Origin: Bacteroidaceae bacterium
GTDB lineage: Bacteria; Bacteroidota; Bacteroidia; Bacteroidales; Bacteroidaceae
DNA length: 40,235 bases
Assembly (NCBI GenBank): GCA_024401095.1
Contig: JAKSLR010000028.1
Span: 1-40,235, forward strand
Direction of reading: 5' to 3'
Shown: positions 32,468 to 40,235 of the stretch, in pieces
Position numbering within the stretch: the stretch's first letter is position 1
Layout: every line of letters begins with the position of its first letter
Position numbers and translations under genes: made by a program
The notes under the pieces: generated by a model
What the model saw: only the letters and a program-made list of their open reading frames with translations
Database searches by the model: none
What the model was told of the DNA's origin: nothing

Positions 32468-33319
32468 TTATGGAATCATTGGAAATTTGCCCCAGTCGGG
32501 TTTACGTTTCTCCAGAAAGGCACGTCCGCCTTCCTGTGCTTCATCTAGCATGTAGTACAGGGCTGTACAGTCACCAGCCAACTGCTGGATACCAGCCTCA
32601 CCGTCCAATTCTGCATTAAGTCCCATCTTGATCATACGCAAGGCAAGTGGTGAAAGTTCCATCATATGCTCTGCCCATGCCACACATTCCTTTTCCAGAT
32701 CTGCCAGTGGCACCACTTTATTCACCATACCCATTTCCTCAGCCTCTGCAGCGGAATACTGTCGGCACATGAACCAGATTTCACGGGCTTTTTTCTGACC
32801 TACGATACGTGCCAGATAAGATGCACCGAAACCTGCATCGAAAGAGCCTACCTTAGGCCCGGTTTGTCCAAAGCGTGCATTTTCGGCTGCTAGGGTCAGG
32901 TCACATACCAGGTGAAGTACATGTCCGCCACCTATGGCAAAACCGTTTACCATCGCAATCACAGGTTTTGGCAATCGGCGAATCTGCATTTGTACATCCA
33001 GAACGGAAAGACGTGGAGTTCCTTCCTCGTCAATGTATCCTCCTCGTCCTTTCACATTCATGTCTCCTCCTGAGCAGAAAGCTTGTGTACGAAGCCACTC
33101 CTCGTCGGTTTGTCCTTCCAGGCGAGGTGTCTCAGCACCTGTCAGCAGCACCACTCTGATCTGTTGTGCCTCACGAATTATACTGAATGCCTGTGATAAT
33201 TCAGCTGTTGTCAACGGGGTGAAGGCGTTTCTGTATCTTGGTCTATTAATGGTGACCTTTGCTATTCCATTATATTCCTCCAGGATTATCTCCTTGAAAG
33301 GATGCATGATTGTCCACAT
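32468..33319 (-). CDS. menB: 1,4-Dihydroxy-2-naphthoyl-CoA synthase
   Basis: MenB closes the second ring of the naphthoquinone from o-succinylbenzoyl-CoA. The 283-residue crotonase has '[18 protein letters not shown]', the oxyanion-hole motif '[16 protein letters not shown]', '[21 protein letters not shown]', '[16 protein letters not shown]' and the C-terminal '[17 protein letters not shown]'. The Gly in 'QTGPKVG' marks the type that uses bicarbonate as catalytic base rather than the Asp-type of Mycobacterium. I kept the first Met (33319) because 'WTI' near the start resembles relatives; Met5 is also possible. A 31-base gap separates it from menD. Confidence 0.97.
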   Translation of the reverse strand: MWTIMHPFKEIILEEYNGIAKVTINRPRYRNAFTPLTTAELSQAFSIIREAQQIRVVLLTGAETPRLEGQTDEEWLRTQAFCSGGDMNVKGRGGYIDEEGTPRLSVLDVQMQIRRLPKPVIAMVNGFAIGGGHVLHLVCDLTLAAENARFGQTGPKVGSFDAGFGASYLARIVGQKKAREIWFMCRQYSAAEAEEMGMVNKVVPLADLEKECVAWAEHMMELSPLALRMIKMGLNAELDGEAGIQQLAGDCTALYYMLDEAQEGGRAFLEKRKPDWGKFPMIP

Positions 33320-33350
33320 AATTTATATATAGTTTTATTATACATTTCTA

Positions 33351-35021
33351 TCATTTTCGCAGATGAGCATAAAAACGTCTGAATTCTGTCTCATCCATTT
33401 GGGCGCTGGTCTTCACTTCCAGCAGCAGCGGTTTATCCGACTGTTCGTTCACTAGCCAGTCCATTCCTTCCTGTAGGCTTTCTTCATCTGTGGCACAACG
33501 GTAGCCTACCTTGTATTGCTGACATACACCCTGTGCTGTTGTTTCATGACTGCCTGCCACCAGTGTGTCTCGTACGGGACTTTCATTCAGTCCTTTCAGA
33601 ATACGGAAAATGCCTCCTTGCCCATTATTCAGCAAGAGGATGCGCAAATTACCCTTGAGCTGCTGCCACAAGGCATTCTGGTCGTAGAAGAAGCTTAAGT
33701 CGCCTATAACCCCATAGACACGTTGCTCTGTGTTGGCTAAAGAGGCTCCCACAGCCACGCTTAGCGAACCTTCTATACCGTTTACACCTCGGTTACAACG
33801 ACAATATCCTTGGGCATAGAGGGCTGCCAGACGTACCGACATGCTGTTGGCATAATATACCCATGCAGACTCTCGGTGAATGCTTCGTTCAAATAGGCTT
33901 ACAGCCTGAAGTTGGGAAAAGGCTGGCACAAAAGAAGACTGACGGCTCTGTACCTTCTGGCGGAGTTCCGTCCACAAATTCAGGAAATCATCCCTTTCCT
34001 GTGAAGAAGGCGTTGAAGCTATTCTCTCTATTAATCCTTGCAGCACTTCTTTTGCATTTCCTAGCACCAATCTTTGAGTATGCTGTGAGACATCCCTTAG
34101 TTTCCCGTCTTCGCTGACCAGAATCTGCATGGTTTCCGGGTGTTGTGCACGTAAGAAATGGCGAAGTCTCTTGCTCACGGTATGACCTCCTACATAGAGT
34201 ATCCAGTCTGGATGATAAGCCTCTGTCTCTCTATTCAGGAGGGCAAGCATCTGGTCTGTACAGGTGTCATGCAGACCTTCCATGGAGATGGGTTCTGCCA
34301 AGACTACTGCACCTTTCTGCAAGCAAGCGATGGACTCCTTGTCTAGGGCGCTTTCCGATGGAAGCTGGCCCATTACAACCATTGGGCGATTGGCCTTCTC
34401 ATATTCCCCTAAAATGGCCTCACGAAATACTGCATCACTCCATAAGCCACCCTTTACTACCCTTTCACGAGGCAACTCTTCTACGGTGAATTCAAACAGA
34501 GGTTCCGAAAGTGGCACATTGATATGAACCGAAGGATGCCCAGGAGCTTTGTTTGCCAGCAAAGCCTCGTTCACCAGACGGTTGCAATGCCAAGCTTCGG
34601 TTTCATCTTCTCCTACTTCGGGCAGAGAGACAGACACAGAAGCAAAGACACCCAATGCCTGTGGCTGAGGCAATGTCTGTCCATCTAGCTGATCTACCCA
34701 GGCTGAAGGTCTATCGGCACTGATGACCACTATTCCCTGTTGTTGATAGGTGGCCTCAGCTACTGCAGGTAGCACATTCAGTAAGGCTGAACCACTGGTC
34801 ACGCAAATTGCTACTGGCGATTGACTTTGCTGTCTAAGTCCCAAGGCCAGGAAACCTGCCGAGCGCTCATCGGTAGCTGCATGGCACTCCAGTTTCTCAC
34901 ACTGGCTGAAATTATGTACCAGTGGTGCATTCCTGCTACCAGGGCACACCACCACATGGCGTACACCGTGTTCTACAAGTAAGGCGGTCAATATATTGAC
35001 ATTCTTCTTATTGCAATACAT
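33351..35021 (-). CDS. menD: SEPHCHC synthase (thiamine diphosphate enzyme)
   Basis: MenD joins isochorismate to the succinic semialdehyde unit from 2-oxoglutarate, the first committed step to menaquinone. The 556-residue protein starts with 'NILTALLVEHGVRHVVVCPGSRNAPL', has 'CHAATDERSAGFLALGL' with the conserved Glu that activates thiamine diphosphate, 'CVTSGSALLNVLPAV', 'VVISADRPSAWVDQLDGQT', and the cofactor motif 'GDLSFFYDQNALW...LLLNNGQGGIFRIL'. Length is normal. Its start overlaps the menF stop by 14 bases, so translation is coupled. Confidence 0.96.
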   Translation of the reverse strand: MYCNKKNVNILTALLVEHGVRHVVVCPGSRNAPLVHNFSQCEKLECHAATDERSAGFLALGLRQQSQSPVAICVTSGSALLNVLPAVAEATYQQQGIVVISADRPSAWVDQLDGQTLPQPQALGVFASVSVSLPEVGEDETEAWHCNRLVNEALLANKAPGHPSVHINVPLSEPLFEFTVEELPRERVVKGGLWSDAVFREAILGEYEKANRPMVVMGQLPSESALDKESIACLQKGAVVLAEPISMEGLHDTCTDQMLALLNRETEAYHPDWILYVGGHTVSKRLRHFLRAQHPETMQILVSEDGKLRDVSQHTQRLVLGNAKEVLQGLIERIASTPSSQERDDFLNLWTELRQKVQSRQSSFVPAFSQLQAVSLFERSIHRESAWVYYANSMSVRLAALYAQGYCRCNRGVNGIEGSLSVAVGASLANTEQRVYGVIGDLSFFYDQNALWQQLKGNLRILLLNNGQGGIFRILKGLNESPVRDTLVAGSHETTAQGVCQQYKVGYRCATDEESLQEGMDWLVNEQSDKPLLLEVKTSAQMDETEFRRFYAHLRK

Positions 35022-36057
35022 GTTGAATTGTTTTCATTTTTGATTCTGTTTCCTGCCACTCTGACAGGCAGTCACTTCCCGGCATAATGCCTCCTCCTGC
35101 ATACAGGGTGGCAGTCGTTTCGTGTAACTCTGCACAACGCAAGGCTACATACAGATGGGTTTCTCCCTGAATGTCGACAGGCCCTGCAAAACCACTGTAA
35201 TAACGGCGATCCAATCCTTCATGAGTAGCTATGAAACCTGCAGCATCCTGCTTCGGCATGCCGCACACTGCGGGTGTAGGATGTAAATGTTGAACCAGAG
35301 TACCTAGCGAGATGTCTTGCGCCAGATGAAAACGGAAATCTGTACGCAAGTGTACCAGATTTCCTGCACGCATGGTTACCGGGCCGTCTTTCAGTACATC
35401 GGAGCTCATTTGGGTTATAATCCCTTCAATATATTGTTCTACGATATGCTGTTCCTGCTTGTTCTTTTCGCTCCAATCAATGTGTCCTTCCTGAAAAGGC
35501 ATAGTGCCTGCCAATGCTACAGTATGCATGCTGCGGCTCTTGCCATCCACAAGAATCTCTGGAGAGGCTACTAGCCAAGTACCAGACTTTGGTGTCGTAT
35601 AGAGCATGACCATTAGTCGGGGGTAAAGACGACAGGCCTTCTCAAAAAGCGAACGCATAGCCTGAGGGTCATTCACGTCCATTTCATTGCCCAGAGCCAG
35701 AGTCTTGCTGCGAGCCAGTACCAACTTTCTGAAAGCACCCTTTTCCACAGCGTCATGAAAGGCGTCAAAAGCAGTAGCATAAAGAGAATCCGGCTGTTGT
35801 GTCACATCTGCTGTTTCAGACTTTCCGTTGTGCAGAATATTTTCACCTGCAGGCTCTAGCCTATAGTTCTTAATGCAATCTGGCAAAATCAGTAAAGCTG
35901 GGTTTTCTGCACTCTGATGAAAAGGGAATAGCACAAACCCTGGAATTTCTCCCAGTCTATCAGGTCTATCTACCTCTTGAGGTGGCTGTTCCGAGGTAAT
36001 GAGCGTATAGCTGTCGGCATAAGGCAGCCGGTAAAATGCATAGGATAATATCGGCAT
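35008..36057 (-). CDS. menF: Isochorismate synthase
   Basis: This chorismate-binding enzyme makes isochorismate from chorismate, feeding MenD. The 349-residue protein has the family blocks 'FRKLVLARSK', 'PRLMVMLYTTPKSGTWLVASPEIL', 'SMHTVALAGTMPF', 'HLHPTPAVCGMPKQDA', 'RRYYSGFAGPVD' and 'LYAGGGIMPGSDCLSEWQETESK'. The last block carries the Mg-binding Glu residues. It could be called EntC-like, but with menD overlapping its end the menaquinone role is clear; siderophore genes are absent. It starts 2 bases after the hotdog thioesterase gene. Confidence 0.95.
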   Translation of the reverse strand: MPILSYAFYRLPYADSYTLITSEQPPQEVDRPDRLGEIPGFVLFPFHQSAENPALLILPDCIKNYRLEPAGENILHNGKSETADVTQQPDSLYATAFDAFHDAVEKGAFRKLVLARSKTLALGNEMDVNDPQAMRSLFEKACRLYPRLMVMLYTTPKSGTWLVASPEILVDGKSRSMHTVALAGTMPFQEGHIDWSEKNKQEQHIVEQYIEGIITQMSSDVLKDGPVTMRAGNLVHLRTDFRFHLAQDISLGTLVQHLHPTPAVCGMPKQDAAGFIATHEGLDRRYYSGFAGPVDIQGETHLYVALRCAELHETTATLYAGGGIMPGSDCLSEWQETESKMKTIQHVLQ

Positions 36058-36059
36058 GG

Positions 36060-36467
36060 CTAGAGTGGTTTCACAAAGTTAGTGACATTGACGGTGCTGA
36101 CCAGCTGGCCGGCCTCATTGGTAACATCTATGCGCCACACGTGCGTCTGCTTACCTTGGTGAATCAGGTGTCCGGTAGCCGTAACAGTCTCTCCTTCCTT
36201 AGCAGAATGCACATGATTGGCATTCACATTTATACCCATACACTTGCAACCAGGGCAAAGCGAACAGGAGCCAGCCCCTGCCAGACTCTCTGCTAACGCA
36301 AGGATTGCCCCACCACTCAAGTACCCGAAAGGCTGCATGTTCCTTTTGTCCACATGCATCTTTGCAACACAGGTATCGGAGCCTGGTGTAGAAATGAACT
36401 CCATGCCTGTATTTGCTTCAAAACCTTGGCTTTTTTCTATTATTTCATTGATTTTATCTAAATTCAT
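36060..36467 (-). CDS. Hotdog thioesterase, probable DHNA-CoA hydrolase (MenI-like)
   Basis: A 135-residue single hotdog domain of the YdiI/EntH group. In E. coli YdiI the active site uses Gln48, His54 and Glu63. Here the block 'MQPFGYLSGGAILALAESLAG' region retains Gln45 and Glu60, but the position of the His is Ser51. Further family marks are 'CMGINVNANHVHSAKEGETVTA' and 'WRIDVTNEAGQLVSTVNVTN'. Its place as the first men gene, 2 bases before menF, suggests it releases 1,4-dihydroxy-2-naphthoate from its CoA ester. The missing His means the mechanism may differ. It starts only 11 bases after the GH2 gene. Confidence 0.85.
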   Translation of the reverse strand: MNLDKINEIIEKSQGFEANTGMEFISTPGSDTCVAKMHVDKRNMQPFGYLSGGAILALAESLAGAGSCSLCPGCKCMGINVNANHVHSAKEGETVTATGHLIHQGKQTHVWRIDVTNEAGQLVSTVNVTNFVKPL

Positions 36468-36478
36468 TCTTTTTCTTT

Positions 36479-39100
36479 TTAATTCCAGCCATTTACCCTC
36501 ACCTCTATATTTCCTTGTGATACGGCAGCTGCTGGGAAATCTACAGTCACTGTGACTTCATCGCCCGGCATGAGGGTGATATAGTTATCCGAATAGTGTA
36601 CTGGCAAAATACGCTTTCCGGTTGATTTGTCAAATAGCTTAATGCGGTTCAGGAAACTGATTTTATCAGCCTTCAATGTTACTTCACCCACATAACGTCC
36701 ATTTGATACAGTCCATTTTGTTGTGACATCAAGCTTTGCCTTTGGCAGGGCATTGAGTGAACTGTAGTCCTCTTTCTTTGTGGTGAGCCAGTAGATATTG
36801 TCTGTCAGCTTCTTTCCTTCTTGAAGAAGGGTCAGTTTCAGGAAATACACACCGTCTACCTGAGTTGCAGCAGGAATGTCAAACAACTCACGCACCGTAT
36901 TGGCTGGTGCTGCTACGGCTTCTTCTTTAGTCCACCAGCACTGTCCCTCTCGGTTGTACAGTTCAGCCTTTACAGTGAGTTTTCTGGCATCTTCCACAGT
37001 GCTGTTCAAAAGCTGCACCTTGCCTGTCACTATATTATACAGTGGATGCAATGGCTCACAGCCCTTGCGTGTGCCATAAAGCGTTGCATTCACATCCAGA
37101 TACCAGTCGTACATCTGTCCGCGCAGGGCTGTCCATGGGTTTTGGGTCTTCCAGATCAAGATACCGGTGTACCAGTCCCACATGTGGGTAGACCAGCCTT
37201 CCATGAAGCTTCGGTACTGATCGTAGTTCACCGCCTGAATATACTTGCAATATGTTTCAAAATCCTTTATTTCGCCATAGCGCAGAGGCTGGTCTCCGTA
37301 ACCCAGATCCTTGTGATAGCTCCACACATCGCTGCGTTTCTTTCCCGGTAGAGGGAACTCTGCCAGCTCTTCTTCTGTCATGAACTCGCGGAAACTCTCT
37401 ATTTCTGGAGAACCTACGTTTCCAGATTCCGGATTAAACGGATGAGAGCGGAAGGTGAAGAACCAGTCCTTCTCTCTGATGCCATAAGGACCATCACCGT
37501 TGTCTCCTAGCAGATTATGCGTAAACTCTTCATCTGTAGAGCAGTGTACGAACATACGCTCTGGATCCAGTTTAGGCATAAGCTGATGCTCCAGCACTGC
37601 ATCTATGTCTTTGGCCAATGGCCATTCATTGGCACCACACCAGAAGCACAGACTTGGATGATTGCGCACCATCTTCACCTGATCTTCTACAGAAGTCAGG
37701 AAAACCGAATGGTTATCTGGATACTCCCAACGGCGTTCACGGCTCTCTTTCTTCATAGGGTCTATCCAGGCACCATTACAGTCGCCGCTTCCCCACAGGT
37801 CCTGCATCACCAGCATGCCCTCTTCATCGCAGGCTTTATAGAAATCAGGGCGTTCCAGCAGGGCACCACCCCATATTCTGATCATGCGCAGGTTCATCTC
37901 CGCATGGAAACGTACTTCGTCTTTGTAGCGTTCAGGAGAAAGGCGCAGCAACCAGTCACTGCAGATGTAGTTTCCACCAGTCATGTAGATCTTCTGACCG
38001 TTCACAAAAAACTTACGTCCACCGTTCTGTGCATCCTTCTCCGAGGTAATTTCACGCACACCATAGGTTTCATTTAGTTCATCACTCACCCGCCCGTTTT
38101 GTTCAAAGCGGATGTTCATGTTGTAAAGCGGATGATCGCCGATGCCGTTTGGCCACCAGAGACGAGGGTTCTTGAGCACAATGTCTTTGAAAGCTACTTC
38201 TTTCTTCTCCATTGGAGAAAGAGTGAGAGGCATTCTCAGAACATGGCCATCAGTCTCCAGTACCAGTGTTCCTGCCTGTGATTGGGTGGTTACATTCTCC
38301 AGTTCCACCGATGTCTTCAGCAGGGCGTCAGGCTGTTTCTTGCTGCCAGGCTGGCGTAAGCCGGGAACCTTGGTAATAAGATAAGGATTCTTCACCTGGA
38401 CAGGTCCTGTGGTAGTGATGGATACCTCATCCCAGATACCTGTGTTACGGTCTCTCACCGGCTGAATCCAGTCCCATCCTGGCGTGAACTGCATCGTGTT
38501 GTTACGTGCTATCATGCCATCGCCTCCCTGACCGCCGTTTGGATTACCTGGATAGACAGGTGGATAGACTATGACTGCCAGCACATTCAAGGTGTCTGTA
38601 CGGAGAACATCTGTCACGTTGAAACTACGGCGCAGGAACATTCCTTCACACGTTTCTGTGTTGATGCGCTTTCCGTTCAAGAATATGTCTGCCATGTAAT
38701 TGATGCCTCGGAAATTCAACCAGACCTGCTGTCCGGCTGGTTTTTCCGGCAGGGTAAATGGCTTGGCAAACCAGTAGGTATAAAAATCTCTTCCTACGGT
38801 ATAGATGTCGGGAATCAGGTTGTTGTTCAGACTCTTCTCTGGCTCCGGATATAGGTGGTTTTCCAGCAATGTAGTCAGAACTGTTCCTGGCACACGGGCC
38901 TTAATCCATCCCTCCGGATTCCACTTGTAGCTGGATAGCAGGTTTCCGTCATAGAGAACCTCATTTGCCCTACGGGCCAACCACCCGTCATGCAACAGAA
39001 GTTTCTCGCCTGGCGCTTTGAGCATCAGCGTTTCAGGATTCTGTGCCAAAACTGGCAAGAGGCAAAGAACTGCCCATAGAAAAACAAAGACTCTCTTCAT
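36479..39100 (-). CDS. Secreted GH2 glycosidase, mannosidase / glucosaminidase-like
   Basis: An 873-residue exported glycoside hydrolase family 2 enzyme. After a signal peptide (residues 1-19) come a sugar-binding jelly roll ('WLNFRGINYMADIFLNGKRI'), an immunoglobulin-like domain, and the catalytic TIM barrel with acid/base Glu492 in 'CFWCGANEWP' and likely nucleophile Glu558 in 'FNPESGNVGSPEIESF'. C-terminal beta domains complete the protein. The nucleophile block is closest in my memory to plant endo-beta-mannosidase and exo-beta-glucosaminidase, not to beta-galactosidase, so a beta-mannosyl or glucosaminyl link, perhaps in N-glycans, is the best guess. It leads the run into the men genes with an 11-base gap. 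A -7 box lies at 39133-39126. Confidence 0.88.
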   Translation of the reverse strand: MKRVFVFLWAVLCLLPVLAQNPETLMLKAPGEKLLLHDGWLARRANEVLYDGNLLSSYKWNPEGWIKARVPGTVLTTLLENHLYPEPEKSLNNNLIPDIYTVGRDFYTYWFAKPFTLPEKPAGQQVWLNFRGINYMADIFLNGKRINTETCEGMFLRRSFNVTDVLRTDTLNVLAVIVYPPVYPGNPNGGQGGDGMIARNNTMQFTPGWDWIQPVRDRNTGIWDEVSITTTGPVQVKNPYLITKVPGLRQPGSKKQPDALLKTSVELENVTTQSQAGTLVLETDGHVLRMPLTLSPMEKKEVAFKDIVLKNPRLWWPNGIGDHPLYNMNIRFEQNGRVSDELNETYGVREITSEKDAQNGGRKFFVNGQKIYMTGGNYICSDWLLRLSPERYKDEVRFHAEMNLRMIRIWGGALLERPDFYKACDEEGMLVMQDLWGSGDCNGAWIDPMKKESRERRWEYPDNHSVFLTSVEDQVKMVRNHPSLCFWCGANEWPLAKDIDAVLEHQLMPKLDPERMFVHCSTDEEFTHNLLGDNGDGPYGIREKDWFFTFRSHPFNPESGNVGSPEIESFREFMTEEELAEFPLPGKKRSDVWSYHKDLGYGDQPLRYGEIKDFETYCKYIQAVNYDQYRSFMEGWSTHMWDWYTGILIWKTQNPWTALRGQMYDWYLDVNATLYGTRKGCEPLHPLYNIVTGKVQLLNSTVEDARKLTVKAELYNREGQCWWTKEEAVAAPANTVRELFDIPAATQVDGVYFLKLTLLQEGKKLTDNIYWLTTKKEDYSSLNALPKAKLDVTTKWTVSNGRYVGEVTLKADKISFLNRIKLFDKSTGKRILPVHYSDNYITLMPGDEVTVTVDFPAAAVSQGNIEVRVNGWN

Positions 39101-39125
39101 CGTATTTTATTCTTTTAGGTTTTTG

Positions 39126-39133
39126 CAAAGATA
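39126..39133 (-). promoter_or_regulatory. -7 box upstream of the GH2-men run
   Basis: Minus-strand TATCTTTG, 25 bases before the GH2 start codon, an exact TAnnTTTG match. No TTTG at the right distance upstream, so strength or an activator requirement is unclear. Confidence 0.5.
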
Positions 39134-39196
39134 GGAATAATTTCAACGCCTACCGCCCTTTTACCTTAAAAAATAATGCGCCTCCTTTTCCTTTCG

Positions 39197-40075
39197 CTAT
39201 ATTTTACTTTTTTGCATGACCAACAGGGTAACCGAAACAAAGATGAGGACCATGCCAATGGCTGGCATCAGGGTAAGTGTTTCTCCCAGGATGAGAATGC
39301 CCAGCACCACGGCAGTAACGGGTTCCATGGCTCCAAAGATAGCGGTCTGCGTGCTGCCTATCAGGCTGATGGCCTGCGATGTGCACCAGAGAGATACTAC
39401 GGTAGGAAGAATGCCTAGACCCAGGATATTGAGCCAGGACCAGCCATGATGTGGCAGGCAGATACTGCCAGACAGAAAGCTGTTTGCCAAAAGAAAGAGA
39501 AGGCCTACCAGCAGCACATAGAAGGTGACCACAGAAGAGGACAGATGCTTCATGGGGCCGCGGTTGATATAGACCAGATACAGTGAATAGGACAACGATG
39601 AGAGCATGACCAGCAGGAAGCCCCACCAGCTGATGCCTGTACCGTCGTCTCCCTTGGAAAGGATGGCTACGCCTGCAAAGGCCATGATAAGACAGAATAT
39701 CTTCCGCCAGCCTAGCCTTTCTTTATAGACAAGGGCCATGATGAGTGACACCATGACAGGATAAAAGAACAGCAGTGTAGAAGCAATGCCGGCCGACAGA
39801 TAATCGTAGCTGGCAAAAAGCGTTATTGAGGACAGTACCATAAGTACACCCATGACGGTAAGTCCACCCAGGTCCTTCAGGCCTATCAGAAGTGACCTGC
39901 GGTTGTGCAGGGCTATCATGAGGAACAGGACCAATGCTCCTATGGCGTAGCGTAACAGAAGCACTGTATTCACATCCATGCCATCGTGATAGAGCGGCAA
40001 GGCAAAGATAGGATTCGTACCGTAGGCTACAGCCGACAGCATGGCATAAACATATCCTTTGGCAGACAATGACAT
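39197..40075 (-). CDS. EamA/DMT-family transporter
   Basis: A 292-residue inner-membrane protein with ten predicted helices in two homologous halves, each an EamA domain (first half 'GYVYAMLSAVAYGTNPIFALPL' onward; second half 'ISWWGFLLVMLSSLSYSLYLVY' onward). The second half ends in 'AIFGAMEPVTAVVLGILILGETL', the hallmark of the drug/metabolite transporter superfamily. Members export or import amino acids, purines and other small metabolites; the substrate cannot be told. A -7 box TACCTTTG lies at 40105-40098. It is read towards the GH2 gene with a 96-base gap, and no terminator is visible there. Confidence 0.9.
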   Translation of the reverse strand: MSLSAKGYVYAMLSAVAYGTNPIFALPLYHDGMDVNTVLLLRYAIGALVLFLMIALHNRRSLLIGLKDLGGLTVMGVLMVLSSITLFASYDYLSAGIASTLLFFYPVMVSLIMALVYKERLGWRKIFCLIMAFAGVAILSKGDDGTGISWWGFLLVMLSSLSYSLYLVYINRGPMKHLSSSVVTFYVLLVGLLFLLANSFLSGSICLPHHGWSWLNILGLGILPTVVSLWCTSQAISLIGSTQTAIFGAMEPVTAVVLGILILGETLTLMPAIGMVLIFVSVTLLVMQKSKI

Positions 40076-40097
40076 TTTTCTCTTTTTTTACGGCGTG

Positions 40098-40105
40098 CAA
40101 AGGTA
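40098..40105 (-). promoter_or_regulatory. -7 box of the EamA transporter gene
   Basis: Minus-strand TACCTTTG, 22 bases before the start codon, matches TAnnTTTG. The -33 box is poor. Confidence 0.5.
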
Positions 40106-40164
40106 GTGAAAAGTTCACTTATCTACAGGAATTATCCGCCCTACAGAAGAAAAAATACAGAAAA

Positions 40165-40196
40165 TTTGGCGGAGTTCAGAAAACTCCATACTTTTG
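40165..40196 (+). promoter_or_regulatory. Promoter of the presumed tmRNA gene
   Basis: TTTG (40165-40168), 20 bases, then TACTTTTG (40189-40196), an exact consensus match pointing out of the window. Transcription would start near 40203. Confidence 0.75.
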
Positions 40197-40223
40197 CAGC
40201 CCAAATGAACATCACTTCATCAT

Positions 40224-40235
40224 GGGGTTGACTGG
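40224..40235 (+). ncRNA. ssrA: Probable 5' end of tmRNA (partial)
   Basis: The window ends in GGGGTTGACTGG. Bacterial tmRNAs begin with GGGG, a TG-rich step and TGG before a conserved TTCGAC, so the 12 visible bases fit the mature 5' end. A consensus promoter lies 27 bases upstream, leaving a short leader for RNase P to remove. No start codon with a convincing protein follows. Only the first 12 bases are visible, so this rests on a short match. Confidence 0.5.

Noticed and set aside
39204..39626. 140-codon minus-strand frame in the EamA gene
   Set aside because: It is a shadow frame of a long membrane protein with the expected hydrophobic pattern in the main frame only.
1..40235. CRISPR arrays, insertion sequences, prophage or toxin-antitoxin genes
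   Set aside because: I saw no direct-repeat array, transposase, integrase or phage gene; the only repeated sequence is the short hairpin cluster at 2511-2610.

Overview
The window looks like chromosomal DNA of a Bacteroidales bacterium, most likely a Prevotella-like member. Many promoters fit the Bacteroidetes pattern TTTG-N19/20-TAnnTTTG, Shine-Dalgarno signals are weak, and the gene set is anaerobic Gram-negative (menaquinone operon, DcuB-type dicarboxylate carrier, RNase Y with ZapA, SusC-free carbohydrate enzymes). The genus is inferred. I see no phage, insertion sequence, CRISPR array or rRNA. Most of the window is ordinary core genome.

Layout. 1-2450: two minus-strand envelope proteins (a WG-repeat-like protein and a LamG-OmpA protein), followed by a 316-base divergent spacer with a cluster of hairpins. 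2767-7540: an old-yellow-enzyme protein facing pdxJ plus an unassigned TIM barrel, then djlA-dcuB. 7644-11398: a tight plus-strand unit of a Dpm1-type glycosyltransferase, dihydroorotase, a free-standing methionine synthase reactivation domain, and PlsC. 11409-14828: a DUF4369 lipoprotein, dnaX, then an FtsB/DivIC-like protein with a small membrane protein. 14843-17702: queF, a queuosine-precursor transporter and a FadL-type porin. 17925-23316: ffh, folD, tRNA-His, a DUF1847 protein and a secreted M28 peptidase. 23387-27328: a sialate O-acetylesterase-family enzyme, a DUF1349 lipoprotein and a large YbjN/TPR-like protein. 27461-30391: an unknown gene, a small coiled-coil gene, zapA and rny. 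30443-39100: a minus-strand run in the order GH2 glycosidase, hotdog thioesterase, menF, menD, menB, menC, menE. 39197-40075: an EamA transporter. The last 12 bases look like the 5' end of tmRNA behind a good promoter.

The most interesting signal is a compact RNA element just before the queuosine-precursor transporter (minus strand, 16033-16001). It has the layout of a class I preQ1 riboswitch: a short stem, a loop containing CTTG, an A-rich tail ending in CAAG that can pair with the loop, and then the start codon. With the TTTG-N19-TATCTTTG promoter upstream it would make the transporter-queF operon respond to preQ1. Other points of interest are the split methionine synthase reactivation protein, the old-yellow-enzyme protein that stops right after its iron-sulfur motif, the His-to-Ser change in the presumed MenI, the hairpin cluster at 2511-2610, and the continuous GH2-men gene run.
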